Below are positions 11,167 to 22,225 of a stretch of 64,000 bases of DNA, piece by piece. The first letter of the stretch is position 1, and each line of letters opens with the position of its first letter. A program made the position numbers and the translations under genes. Location: NCBI GenBank assembly GCA_022702705.1, contig CM040428.1, positions 110,502,022-110,566,021 of the forward strand, written 5' to 3'. The notes beneath the pieces are model-generated. The model ran no database searches. It saw only the letters and a list, made by a program, of their open reading frames with translations, and was not told the origin of the DNA. This stretch comes from Papilionanthe hookeriana x Papilionanthe teres (taxonomy: Eukaryota; Streptophyta; Magnoliopsida; Asparagales; Orchidaceae).

Positions 11167-12055
11167 AGGCATCAAAATCCCATACAATGTCTTCATCACC
11201 CTGATCAGCAGGTGGATTGGGCTGATACTGAGTGTAACGGGGGCATATGGAAAAATTACATCATGCTCTCCTCTGTAGTATCTTGCCTGAGTATCATAAT
11301 AAGTCATCTCAAAATCAGAGTGCCTCTGAGGATACTCAGTATCGTGATCACGTCTTCATTCTAATCCTTCAATCCTGTGATCAATTCTTTCCAAATTTTC
11401 ATTTAACTTCTCAAAACTTTTCCGCTAAAGGGTCAACGAAATCATCAAATCATATAAGTTAGGGGAACTAGATGTAGGAGGGTCATAGCTAGTAGAAGGG
11501 ATGTCTCTACTAGTAGAAGGTGCCTTGCTCCTACTCCCAGATCTCCATTCCTCATGAGATTCATAAGTTTTCAGATTTACTTTACTAATGGGTTTCATAG
11601 GGTGTACCCATTCCTCATGGAAAGTTAATCTGTTCCCAATTTTTTATTTTCCAAGTTCCTTTCCCATCAGTAAGAAAGAAATAACATCGTTTAATGGACC
11701 CTCCATTGTTCTAAATGTTTCATACTTGCTAGAAAAATAATCGTGAAGCTCATAAAAAGAGTTAATACGGTTAGCATTAAAATCGACAAAAAATTCTCTT
11801 ACTTAAACTGGCTCGTCCTCAAGTTGAGTCAGATTAGAGTAGAACTCTCTCACAACTTCAATAGCAGCTTTATTTCTTGTGTAACAGAAGTTCTCCCATC
11901 ATCTCTCTCTGATAACTAATTCCACCTCTCCTCTGAGATTATCAAAAACTCGATCTTATATGGACTTCCTATTTTGAAAGATTGAAGTGTATCTTGATTG
12001 TGCTTTCGCGTTTACAAATCGAGTCTCATTGTATTCAAGTCTTCACTTTTGTCAT
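11167..12055 (-). pseudogene. Post-pol ORF of Athila, second (downstream) copy
   Basis: The minus strand reads as one decayed protein of about 296 codons, starting at ATG 12055 (with a 1-base shift soon after) and ending TGA after ...DEDIVWDFDA at 11167. In order it has FVNAKAQSRY, VVREFYSNL (near residue 75), FHEEWVHPMKP, a Ser/Thr/Pro-rich linker, and a heptad-like LNENLERIDHRIEGL segment. In-frame stops and one late frameshift break it. It is clearly related to the ORF at 12892-14112 (FVHAKAQR, VVKEFYVNL). The family resembles the plant transposon protein region often found after pol in Athila and sometimes called env-like; no membrane segment is evident, so that name is doubtful. Confidence 0.65.
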
Positions 12056-12891
12056 GGAGCCATTGTATGATCTATCAAAATAAAAAATATCCAAACTAAT
12101 CTCCAAAATAATAATACAATGGCTTCTAAAAGTGGTTTAAAGCAATCTAAATCAAGTGCCATGATTTCCTTCCATGTCTTTTCTCCACATTTTCAAAATT
12201 TCCAAAATTTCATAATGTGGAAGAAATTCAAGGTGAAAATAAAACATTTTTACATAAGACTGAAGCTCTTACCAAAGGAAGATGAAAGCCAGTGTTATAA
12301 TGTGTTGAAATCGCTCCAAATCTGAGATCTATCAAGCCCTAGTCGAAATTTTGGGTATATCAGGGAGGAAGTCGATGAATAGTGGTGTTTGACAGGTCAA
12401 AATCGCTGTTAAAAGGTAATTTTTGGAATCGCGCCATCGGTGGGGTCGTTCGTACCGTCGATGGGCTCAATTGAATTAAATTCCAATACCCTTGAGAAAA
12501 TCACGCCATCGGCGGACTCAAGCGCACCATCGGCGAGATTCTCAAATATTGATCATTTTTCAAATTTTTTTGTGATTTTGATCAATTTTTAAGCCTTGTT
12601 GTCATCCATTCGATCATTTTAATCAAATATTTTATGTGATTAATTGATGTATTAACACCAATAAACATACACACAATAAAACTTCACAATTATGTATTAA
12701 ATCCAAGTGTTTACAATACACAATATATAACACACATAAACAGGTATTTTCTCAACCTAAATCCATCTAATCAGTGTCACAATCCAAATCACAACACTTA
12801 GAGCACTGAAAACAAACATTTCAATCATAATTTCAACTATACTGAGATTAAAAAGCAAACTAAGAAAGCAAACACACAAATAAAGTTCAAA
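12056..12891. other. Spacer between the two post-pol ORFs with GC-rich module
   Basis: AT-rich and without a supported gene, except a GC-rich block at about 12425-12545 with CCATCGG and CCGTCGATGGG words that resembles the GC-rich module of this element's LTRs. Small open frames here carry no recognisable domain. Confidence 0.5.
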
Positions 12892-14112
12892 TCAAACACA
12901 ACATAAAGAAACAAATAAAGCAATTCTACTACTCTTCCGAATCAGTACTTGTTTCTCCTCTGATATCACCCATTGCTTGAACATGGACAAACATGTTATA
13001 AAAAGTCGGAATAGGAATTCTTCAGTTGAATATTCTTCAATCCATCCCATCCTCTTCATTAAGCTTATCAAACTAGCTTCAAATTGCCCAGTATGTTCAA
13101 AATGTTCTTTCAACCTCCATTTGATATGATCAAAGAAATCAGACATATTGTTAACTGTACTCATTAAATTTTGTACCTGCTTCTCTAGATTCTTGATTCG
13201 GTGTAAGATCATCGGTGTCTTGTCCGCTACTAGAGGTTGAATAAGAACAAAATTTTGTGATGCTTGATCCATAATCACGCCCGTGTCATTCTCCTCATCA
13301 TTGGCTGGGAACATACGAGTTGGGTCTAAAGGTTTCCAGGTAGTAGTACTTTCACCCAAATCTCATATGATACTTGAAACAAACTACATATTGAGAAAAT
13401 TGTTGAAGAATGTCCAAGCCCTTGAGATGATCCTTGAACGATCAGGCCAAACATAAACTTCACAATAATTGATCCAATATCAATGGGCCATCTCATTTAA
13501 ATACATTATTTCAATATAGCACTTTCTTTCATGACTTTGCCAATTTTCATCATCGGTATTAATTTTCAGATATGAAAAGTCCCAATTTTTTGAAACGGGA
13601 TTTAAAAGTGTTGCAGAAAAAGTAACGTACCTATTTTCTCTAACTTTCCAGTCATCAGTTTCGTCCGTAAAAAATTGGTATATTTCATTCATCTTATCTT
13701 TCATCGGCACGAAATTTGAATAATGGAAGATAGTAACATTCTCAAGCAAATATAATTCTTTAATCATTCCATAATTAAAAATTATCCACCTACCTTGCAC
13801 ATTGACCCTTCCTTGGTTGATTCCACATAAATTGACGTAGAATTCCTTCACCACTGGAACGACTACTGCAATAGTAGTATAGGAAAACACTTCCCATCTT
13901 CACCGCATAATCATTTCTTCAATTATTGACAAAGAATTGCTTAATCCTCGACTGAAAAATCCTCTTTCCTTGATTAGCCTTCTCTTGGACATCACCTTGT
14001 TGAAAAGTCGCTGCGCCTTGGCATGGACAAACTTTCTCCGGTTGTAAACTTCAAATCTAGGGTAATCTACTGAATTGGAAGCCATTAGAGAGGAATTGAA
14101 AGTAGTTTCCAT
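12892..14112 (-). pseudogene. Post-pol ORF of Athila, first (upstream) copy
   Basis: One minus-strand frame of about 407 codons runs from ATG 14112 to 12892, broken by TGA at 13900-13902, TGA at 13480-13482 and two further stops before 13359. In order it shows FVHAKAQRLF, KERGFF, RWEVFSY, VVKEFYVNLCG, FHYSNFVP and, toward the end, a coiled-coil-like ILHRIKNLEKQVQNL segment (near 13190). The layout matches the copy at 11167-12055: conserved core, then C-terminal coil. It resembles the plant transposon protein / Athila post-pol family. The role is unknown; an env-like label is traditional, but no signal peptide or membrane span is seen. Confidence 0.65.
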
Positions 14113-14548
14113 TCGTTATTAGGAGTTGAAGTGTTTAGGAACCATCCATGGGAGTTTATAAGAGACGAATTCACTAAAATTCGCCAAAAACTGACATTTC
14201 GAACTCGAAAAACTGCCAACTCGCTGATCCCACTGTCGATGGCCTCGATCGTGCAGCGAGCCTTGTGCAATTAAATTCTAGGGCTCACAGGAAAAACCCA
14301 CCGTCAGTGGTGTCGAGCGCGTCGTCGGCGTCCTAGGAAAAAATTTACACATTTACGCCGTGGTTAAATCCAAATTTTCTCTATAGATCCAAATTCTTGA
14401 TAATCAAAGGCCAAATACAAGTAGTAGAATTCAATATTACTACAAATTAATTATAAATTCAAACAATCAATAAAACAAATAAAGATAATTATGGGTTGCC
14501 TCCCATAAAGCGCTTTGTTTAACGTCATCAGCCCGACCTATTCAGGTG
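14113..14548 (-). other. Pol-to-ORF spacer with GC-rich module and conserved GGGAGGCAACCC hairpin
   Basis: Downstream of the pol stop the minus strand reads GACGTTAAACAAAGCGCTTT then TGGGAGGCAACCCA (14489-14528). This signature commonly follows pol in Athila; TGGG/CCCA can pair and AAAGCGCTTT is palindromic. A GC-rich module (14222-14345) with CTGTCGATGG and CCGTCAGTGG words follows before the ORF. Its role may be splicing, packaging or translation of the downstream ORF, but this is inference. Confidence 0.6.
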
Positions 14549-15900
14549 TTATTCAGGTTGACTGAGCATTAAAACCTCTTTAAACTTTGGTCTTTTACCC
14601 TCAAAATATGGTTTTAATCTATGTCCATTTACTTTAAATCTATTCCCAGTCTTCTAATCTTCAATATCAACAGCTTCATAAGTGTAAATCTGAGTCACAG
14701 TGAAGGGTCCTAACCAACGAGACTTCAATTTCCCAGGAAATAATTTCAACATTGTATTGTAAAGAAAAACTTCTTGTCCTGATTCAAAGTTCTTCTAGTT
14801 AATCTTCCAATCATGCATTAACTTTAGTTTTTCCTTATAAATTTTGTTGTTATTGTAAGATTCATTTCTTAATTCTTCTAATTCATTTAATTGCAACAAT
14901 CTCTTCTAACCAGCATTTTTCAAATTATAATTGAATTCTTTAATCACCGAATATGCTTTATGCTCTAATTCTACTGGTAAGTAACAAGTTTTTCCATAAA
15001 TAAGTCTGTAAGGAGTCATACCAATAGGAGTTTTATAAGCAGTCATGTATGCCCATAATGCAGTATCCAGTCTCGTAGACCAATCTACTCTACTAGGATT
15101 TACAGTTTTTTCTAAAATTTATTTAATATCACAATTAGAAACTTCAGCTAAACCACTGGTTTGAGGATGATAGGCAGTAGAAAATCTTTGAACAATATTA
15201 AACTTTTCTGCCAATCTTTTAATGTATTTATTCCTAAAATGGGATCCTCCGTCAGTGATAATCACTCTCGGCATACCGTATCTTATGAAAATGTTTTTCA
15301 TTAAAAATCTTGAAACACTTTTAGCCTCACAACGAGATAAAGATTGTGCTTCAATCCACTTTGATACATATCAACTGCAATTAAAATATATAAGTTCCTA
15401 GATGAAGGAATAAATGGTCCCATGAAATCTAATCCCCAAACATCAAAAATCTCAACTTTTAACGTGAAATTCAGAGGTATTTCATTTCTTCTAGATATAT
15501 TACCTACTCGTTGGCATCTATCACAAGAAATATATAAGTTCCCAGATGAAGGAATAAATGGTCCCATGAAATCTATTCCCCGAACATCAAAAATCTGAAC
15601 TTTTAACGTGAAATTCAGAGGCATTTCATTTCTTCTAGATATATTACCTACTCGTTGGCATCTATCACAAGTTTCGATATATATGTAAACATCTCTAAAA
15701 AGAGTAGGCCAATAAAATCCAGCCTGTAAAATTTTATGTGCAGTTTTGGCAATCCCAAAATGTTCTCCAAATTCAAAATCGTGGCATTTTTGAATAATCT
15801 CTTCAGTTTCTTCATAAGGCACACATCTCCTAATAATAAGATCGTTACATTGCTTATATAAATATGGTTCATCCCAAAAATATGCTTTTGAATCATGAAT
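14549..15900 (-). pseudogene. Athila integrase
   Basis: Minus-strand remains of integrase, which inserts the cDNA copy into the genome. The N-terminal HHCC zinc region is visible (KCHDFEFGEHFG, then CDRCQRVGN). The core keeps DFMGPFIP, ITDGGSHF and a glutamate in YHPQTSGLAE. The C-terminal part ends GNRFKVNGHRLKPYFEGKRP and VLMLSQPE at 14549. A 144-bp in-frame tandem duplication (15383-15670) repeats the CDRCQ...DFMGP stretch, so the second zinc cysteine pair and first catalytic Asp occur twice. Stops (for example at 15117-15119) and frameshifts (near 15301 and 15822) break it. Confidence 0.85.
15383..15670 (-). repeat. 144-bp tandem duplication inside integrase
   Basis: Two adjacent copies (about 15383-15526 and 15527-15670) differ at a handful of bases. 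The offset between matching TAAGTT words is 15391 to 15535, exactly 144 bp or 48 codons, so the reading frame is kept. Confidence 0.9.
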
Positions 15901-15915
15901 GAATTTTTTCGGTTG

Positions 15916-16445
15916 CTACAGAGTTAGCATAGGTGGCGAAATATCACTTACTATATAGTTAACAATATCAGCATACCAAGGTATTTTCCACTCATTAATA
16001 TTATAAAGTTGTTCATCAGGGAAACTGTCTGTTATTTCATCGTCTCTATCAGATGATTCATGATATTTCAGTCTCAAAAAATGATCAGCAATTTGATTGT
16101 CAGTTCCCTTTCTATTAATCACTACAAAATAAAATTCTTGCATTAAAAGTACCCATCTAATTATTCTTAGTTTAGTATCCTTCTCTTGCATCAGATATTT
16201 AATAGCAGAATGATCAATATGCACCATACATTTAGTTCCAATTAAATATGATCTGAATTTATCAAAAGCATATACAATAGCCAGTAACTCTTTTTAGTAA
16301 CTAAGTAGTTAATTTGAACATCATTAAGAGTTATACTAGCATAGTATATAGCTTTAAAAATTTTATCATATCTTTGACCAAGAACAGCTCCAATAGCATA
16401 ATCAATAGCATCATATATTAATTGAAATGGTTTCTCCCAATCAGG
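15916..16445 (-). pseudogene. Athila RNase H domain
   Basis: The 103-residue open part (16227 to 15916) reads HIDHSAIKYLM, RIIRWVLLMQEFYF and KGTDNQIADHFLRL, the C-terminal half of Ty3/gypsy RNase H, with the last catalytic Asp in NQIADH. Upstream bases to about 16445 give the N-terminal half in shifted frames with stops. The domain degrades the RNA strand after cDNA synthesis. It lies between RT and integrase as in all Athila. Confidence 0.75.
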
Positions 16446-17562
16446 TTAAACTATTAAAGGTGCTATGATTAGTTTTTCCTTTAATAACTCAAAGGCATTT
16501 AAGCAGTCTTCAGTAAATTTAAATTTCTTATCTTCTTCTAAAAGTTGGCATAGAGGTTTGGTAATTATTAAAAAATCTTTAATATAGCGCCTGTAGAAAC
16601 CAGCTTGTCCAAGAAAACTTCTTACCCCTCTCACTGTAGTAGGAGGTGGTAATTTAGCTGTAACTTAAATTTTTGCAGGGTCTACTTCCATGTCATTTTC
16701 TAAAATTTTATGCCCTAAAACAATTCCTCTTGCAACCATAAATTGACATTTCTCCCAATTTATAACTAAGTTAGTCGCATAGCTCTTAAATTTTTTCAAA
16801 ATGATTTAAGCATACATCAAATGATGTTCCAAAAATAGAGAAATCATCCATAAATACTTCTATTCAATTATTAATTAAATAACTAAAGATAGACATCATA
16901 CATCTTTGGAGTGTTGTAGGTGCATTACGTAGTCCAAAAGGCAATCTTCGAAAAGCAAAAGTTCCATAAGTACTAGTAAAAGTTGTTTTCTCTTGATCCT
17001 CAGGAGCAATAGGAATTTGATGGAAACCGGTATATCCATCTAGAAAGAAGTAGTACTTGTGTCCAGCAAGTCTATCCAGCATTTGGTTTAGAAAAGGAAG
17101 AGGAATGTGATCTTTTCATGTGGTGGCATTTAATTTTCTATAATCAATACAAATACGCCAACCAAAAACTTGTCTGATAAGTATTAATTCATTATTTTCA
17201 TTTGCTTAAACAATTACTCCTCCTTTCTTGGGAACACAATGAATTTAACTTACCCAAGTACATTCCGAAGTAGGATATATAATTCCAACATCTAACCATT
17301 TTAAAATCTCTTTTTTAACTACTTCTTTCATAATAGGGTTCAGTCTCCTTTGAGGTTCAATTCTTGGTTTATATTCTTCATTTAATAAAATTCTGTGCAT
17401 ACAAATCGAAGGACTAATTCCTTTAATATCAGCCAGAGTCCATCCAAAAGCTTTTTTGTATTTTTTTAATGTATTCATTAATTTTTGTTCTTGAATTTCA
17501 TTTAAGTTTAAGGATTCAATTGCTGGTAATGTTGAAAACTCTCCTAAAAATACATACTTCAA
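16446..17562 (-). pseudogene. Athila reverse transcriptase
   Basis: Pieces in order on the minus strand: 17562-17245 (KYKKAFGWTLADIKGISPS, RRLNPIMKEVVKKEILKWL), 17082-16864 (FLDGYTGFHQI, FRRLPFGLRNAPTTLQRCM), the active-site box FMDD at 16854-16843 and 16634-16446 (VRSFLGQAGFYRRYIKDF). The catalytic FMDD is intact but a TGA lies four codons before it and other stops and shifts separate the pieces. The domain copies element RNA into cDNA. Confidence 0.85.
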
Positions 17563-17818
17563 ATGATGTGGAAGATTTTTTAATTCAAGTTTAGGGGGTT
17601 TTACAACAGATGGAATGAATATTTCATTTTATGGTGCTGTTGAATTGAGCGTTTTAAATTTCTCTTGAATATAATCAGCTTCTTTGCTATCAATTTAATT
17701 ATAATTATCCCATATCTTTTTTTTCTTCAAAATTTTCTTTGAAATATTCTTTCTTCAGATAATCAAATATATCCATTTTGAAACATTCATCATCTTTTTC
17801 TATTGAAGGATATTTCAT
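17563..17818 (-). other. Protease to RT linker of nested Athila
   Basis: Minus-strand sequence between protease and RT. It contains decayed acidic and lysine-rich linker coding in broken frames; the same interval in the other Athila (22758-22936) encodes an acidic stretch. No separate gene is seen. Confidence 0.45.
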
Positions 17819-18337
17819 TTATTTTGAGATGTTAAAGTTTACTTCTTGATCATTTACTCTCATAGTCAATTTTCCTTTTTGAACATCTATCATAGTTCTT
17901 CCTGTAGCTAGGAATGGTCTTCCTAAAATGATTGGAATTACCTTATCTTTTTCCATATCTAAAATGCTAAAGTCCAAAGGAAAGATAAATTTATCAACTT
18001 TGACCAAAACATCTTCTACAACTCCTTTAGAATGTGTAATAGATCCATCAGCTAAATGTAGAGTTACAGAAGTTGGTGCAATCTCTCCAATTCCTAACCT
18101 TTTAAAGGTTGATAAAGGCATCAAATTTATGCTAGCTCCAAAATCACATAATGCTCGCCCATAAAATTTTTCACCAATAGCACACGGGATAGTGAAACTA
18201 CCAGGATCTTTAAGTTTTTCAGGAAGCTTTCCTTCAATTATAGCACTACAGTTTTCACAGAGTGCAACAGTCTCATGATCTAGTAACTTCCCCTTTTTGT
18301 TGAGTATATCCTTCATAATTTTAACATAATCAGGCAT
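17819..18337 (-). pseudogene. Athila aspartic protease region
   Basis: The longest clean frame of the nested element, 172 codons on the minus strand. Residues about 47-75 hold FTIPCAIGEKFYGRALCDFG and SINLMPLSTF, the Athila retropepsin active site (usually CDLGAS; here CDFGAS), followed by LHLADGS and IILGRPFLATGR. The protease would cut the gag-pol polyprotein. Upstream it joins the gag C-terminal region, downstream the RT. It is a piece of one polyprotein rather than a free-standing gene; the ATG is internal. Confidence 0.85.
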
Positions 18338-19575
18338 TTATTCCAAAGCTTCAACAAAAGGAATATTTATTGACAATTCTTTCAAAATGTCTAAGAATTT
18401 AGCAAATCTGTTTCCTTTATCTTGTTGCTTTAGTCTTTGAGAAAATGGTGGTGGTGGTTTTTTAACAGTAGATTTCTTAGTTTCAGAAGAAAATCAGGAT
18501 ATAAAATTTTGTGTTCTCCTTCAGTTTCTTCTTTTTCCTTTTCAACTACAGTTTCTTTTTGAACTCTTATTTCCAACTCTTTTCCACTTATTAATTGAAT
18601 AGCCTTGATTTGTTCTTTTCCTTGATATTTAAGATTTACTTCAACATTGCTACGTAAAGTTCCAACAGGTCTATTTCTCAGTACAGTAGCAATTTACCCC
18701 AAATGGTTTCTATGTTTTTAACAGCAGCTCCTTGACTTTCTAATTGATTACCCATATTCAAAACTAATTCTTCCATAGAAAACTTCTTCTCTCTAAATTG
18801 TGAATTATTATAAATAATTGGTGGATTTGAAGGTCTATAATTAGAATTACCCTGGTTGTTTATATTTCCTAATTGGTTTACAAGATTGTACGCTTACTGA
18901 GGATTAACATGGTTTGCATTACCTTGGTTATTTCAATTAAATTTTGGATGATTCTTTCAACCTGGATTCTAATAGTTTGAATAAGGGTTATTTTGTCTAT
19001 TATTTATTAAATTTATAGTTTCATATGAAGATTGATCATCTACAATTTGTCCTAATGAATTTTCTTCTAACACTGAAGGTGTTTGAGAACGATTCATTAT
19101 GTATTGATCTATTTTCATTGAAAGAGCAGCAATTTGAGAAGCTATCATAGTTAAAGCATCAGAATCATGAATAAGTCTAAGTCTTAGCCTTATCCCTTAT
19201 TGAAAAAGGAAAAAGTCTAAGTCTGACAACATCATCAGACACTCTGTTGTACTTAAAAGTAGCACAAAATTCTAAGAAACTTGCAAGATGTAAATTAGGA
19301 TCTTCATTTGAAGTCCCACCAAATTGATTGTTTTGTACCATTTGAATAATTGTAGGTCTACATCAAGATTTTGGATAGTTAAGTGAATTTCATCTAATGT
19401 AGAGGTAATATCTTAGTGGTCAAGATTGATGTTCATTTTCTATTCTTTGGTTGTTTACATTGTTCTCCACTGTTTCAAAATTTATAGGTTCTTTTCTTAG
19501 TTTTCGAATTCTCCTAACAGTGCGTTCTTATTCTGAATCATAGGGTATAAGATTTTCATAACCAAATTTACGCAT
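18338..19575 (-). pseudogene. gag: Athila gag with large internal deletion
   Basis: ATG at 19575 (minus) begins MRKFGYENLIPYD, matching the other Athila gags. Then NNQFGGTSNEDPNLHLASF (near 19310) and RLRLFPFSIRDKAKT are seen. At about 19175-19185 the sequence jumps to HDSDALTMIA, skipping roughly 390 bp that gag 7299-8138 retains. The lost part includes FPPSKTAK and WERFKDLL. The C-terminal part (Asn/Gln-rich, NMGNQLESQGAAVKNIE) and a stretch just before protease are present but broken by stops. Without the central gag the element could not make its own particle. Confidence 0.75.
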
Positions 19576-19682
19576 ACAATCGAAATCAGTACACAACAAA
19601 ATAGTTAACTAAATAAGTTGCGATTCAATTAAAAAGTTTTCTAACAGTCCTAAATCGTTCGTTACTCTAATTATGTTATATT

Positions 19683-19700
19683 CCCCCGGCAATGGCGCCA
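19683..19700 (-). other. Primer-binding site, tRNA-Asp type
   Basis: On the minus strand TGGCGCCATTGCCGGGGG, three bases inside the 5' LTR. Near-perfect match to the tRNA-Asp complement used by Athila. Confidence 0.9.
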
Positions 19701-19703
19701 ATT

Positions 19704-21435
19704 TGACTTGAGGTGCACACTGCGGCGTGGACACTTAGCGTAATTTTAATTTTTGTAACAAGTATATAATATATTCTTTTAATCGCAGAGTTACCTTTAA
19801 CGCATGTATATATATCGCTCAAGTAAAACAGGGCTCTAGTGGAGTCCTAGATATCAATCCCACAGGGAATATTTTAGAGGATACAGACTAGGATTATAGA
19901 AATTAATTCAGAATCACAACTAAATTGAAATTGCCTATCTGTCACTAATATGCAATCGACAATAATATGAAGTTTAAAATAAACTAGTATTACGAACAGA
20001 TAACTACTTCTACTAAAGAGAAGTTCAAATATATAAGAAAGAATCTTTCTCCTTTGTTAACATATTTTAGTGAATAGATAATTAGAATTAGTTTAAAAAG
20101 AAGTTGTGCCAAATAAGAGCATACCTATTCTTTACCCTTTGGTCCAGACATAAAGAACAATGACTAATCCTATGCTTGGTTACTGAATCTACAGTTAGGC
20201 TGGGAGGATATTGGCTCTCACTTCGGAGCTCCCACGTTCCCCTCGCCTGAGGGCTAACATCTACACTTCAGCACCTAAACGATAGGACCGAATTGAGGAT
20301 TTTATCCTGTCACTCTAAAATCTCCAATTCTATGCCCAATGAATATTATTTCCCTATTTATTTGCACCCTACTTCCAAGGACTTTGACATCCCTGAATCT
20401 TGGATGTAATCTTTACTATAGTTGTTAAACTCAACATATTTTAACTATTCAATTGACCAGATTGAAAGTAAATTAAGATCTAAGTAAGAGATTATGACAA
20501 CTTCTTTAAAATTTTATGGCACACAAATTCAATTTACCATTTCACAAAAATATCAAAACAAGAAGAAAGATAGAAAAACTACTCAGATTTCATGAGAGGA
20601 TACAGTAAAACTTAGATTTCATATATAAAAGTACAGTTCTACAAACTAAAGTAAATAATCGCAACTTATCTTAAATTCCTCTCCAAGCAAACTCCTTGAA
20701 GTTCTTCTGAATCTCTTCTTTTCTTTACAGTACACAGAATTCTCCGTCGAAACGGTAATGAAGAAGAGATCTCTCATTTCCCTTCCACTCGTACAATCCA
20801 TCGATGAATTCCTCACCAATATCTCTATCTAAACTCACTATTTAACACTCATAAATAACAACAATGGACACTAGTGGACTCTCTATTTTAGACTAAGTAA
20901 CTTTTAGAGGACCTCAATAAGACATTTTAAAGAATCTTAGTGACTTTTAGAGGACCCAAATAGGACACTTTTTCGGCCTAAAATTGTTCTTTTTAAAGTA
21001 GTTAAAGAGTCTCCAATGTTTTTCAAGCATCCCTTCGAAAATTATCCACATTCAATGTATTTTGTGAAAGAACCGTCAATCCCACCGTCGGTGGGCTCTA
21101 GCTCCGCCGTCGGCGACCTTCTAGAAAATTAGCCTTCAACCGGCCCCATTATCGGTGCCCTCGACCTCCGCCTTCAGAGGCCTCCCTTGAAATATATTCT
21201 GATCTCTCAAGAAAATCATGGCGGGGCCATCGACCTCGCCGTCTGCGCTTTAGAACAAATTTTCATAATTTGGTCATTTTTACTCCAAATTCACTCCTTT
21301 TTGTATTTTTTCTCTCCGTTGTCCATAAATATTCATACCTGCAAAAAACACCAAAAATACCCTTCTTTAAAATGCAATATTGTCAAAATCACTATAAAAT
21401 AGGGATGAAATTCTTAACATTTTTTCCTTGGGTCA
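19704..21435 (-). repeat. 5' LTR of nested Athila
   Basis: 1732 bp with TG/CA ends on the plus strand and full-length match to 8139-9850. Conserved U5-like block at 19804-19866; GC-rich module with CCGTCGGTGGG words at about 21070-21245. It is followed at 21436 by the imperfect target duplication TCTCT. Confidence 0.9.
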
Positions 21436-21440
21436 TCTCT

Positions 21441-22225
21441 GAAATTGCTGCAATTTTTTAAAAAATAGATCAATATGGAATGAATTATTCTCCAACACCC
21501 CCAGATTTAGAAGAAAATTCATCTGGACAGATGATAGACTCTCAAATGTCTTATGAAACCTTGAATTCTATGCATAAAAAAGTCAATAATCCTTTGTCAA
21601 ATTATTTTAATCCTAGTTGGAGGAGTCATTCGAACTTCAAGTAGAATAATACCAATGCTGTCGTTAACCCCCAATGGGGAAACAATCTTATGAATCCAGT
21701 TGGAAATCTGAACAACCAAGGAAATACAAATTTTAGACCTTCTTATCCTCCTGGTTTTGATAATAATAAAAAATTCAAGGAAAAAGATTTGTCTACTAAA
21801 GAAATGATTTTGAATATGGGTAATCAAATTCAAGCTCAAAATGTTGCGATGAAGAACATTGAAAATCAATAGGGACATATCTTTACTGCGCTTGGGAATC
21901 TTCCTAGTAATGTTGAGATCAACCTGAAATATCAAAACAAAGAGCAAATTTAGGCTATTCAATTAATGAGTGGAAAAGAATTGAAATCAAGAGTTCAAAA
22001 AGAAGTCAAAGTTGAAAGAGAGGAAGTGAACATTGAGAAAGGTTCTAATAAGATATATTTAGAAGAACATCTAATAGAACCAATGAAGATAACTGTTGAA
22101 AAACCACTTCCTCCTTTCCCTCAAAGACTAATGAAACAGAACAGCGATAACAGATTTGTAAAATTCTTGGAAATTCTTAAGAAATTAACGATTAATATTC
22201 CCTTTGTTGAAACATTAGAGTAGAT
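21441..22225 (+). pseudogene. gag: Athila gag, C-terminal part (continues 7299-8138)
   Basis: After the nested element the host Athila resumes: AAATTGCTGCAATTTTTT matches the 49.25-kb Athila gag at the same point. Later pieces include NQGNTNFRPSYPPGF and NMGNQIQAQNVAMKNIENQ (21690-21872) and, at 21966-22223, SGKELKSRVQKEVK and PPFPQRLM. Stops TAG at 21870-21872, TAG at 21951-21953 and others break it. The Asn-rich stretch and a Lys/Glu-rich tail are typical of Athila gag before protease. Confidence 0.8.

Larger units (their letters stand above)
8139..21435 (-). mobile_element. Nearly full-length nested Athila retrotransposon, minus strand
   Basis: Bounded by two same-direction LTRs (8139-9850 and 19704-21435) starting TG and ending CA. 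Flanks TCTCC (8134-8138) and TCTCT (21436-21440) are an imperfect 5-bp target duplication. Read on the minus strand the order is 5' LTR, tRNA-Asp primer site, gag, protease, RT, RNase H, integrase, two post-pol ORFs, polypurine tract, 3' LTR. At about 13.3 kb it is typical for Athila. All frames are broken. The two LTRs match at roughly nine bases in ten over their first 350 bases by eye, so the insertion is not recent. Confidence 0.9.

Noticed and set aside
12892..14112. True retroviral envelope gene
   Set aside because: Position after pol fits the env-like label, but no signal peptide, membrane span or cleavage site is visible.
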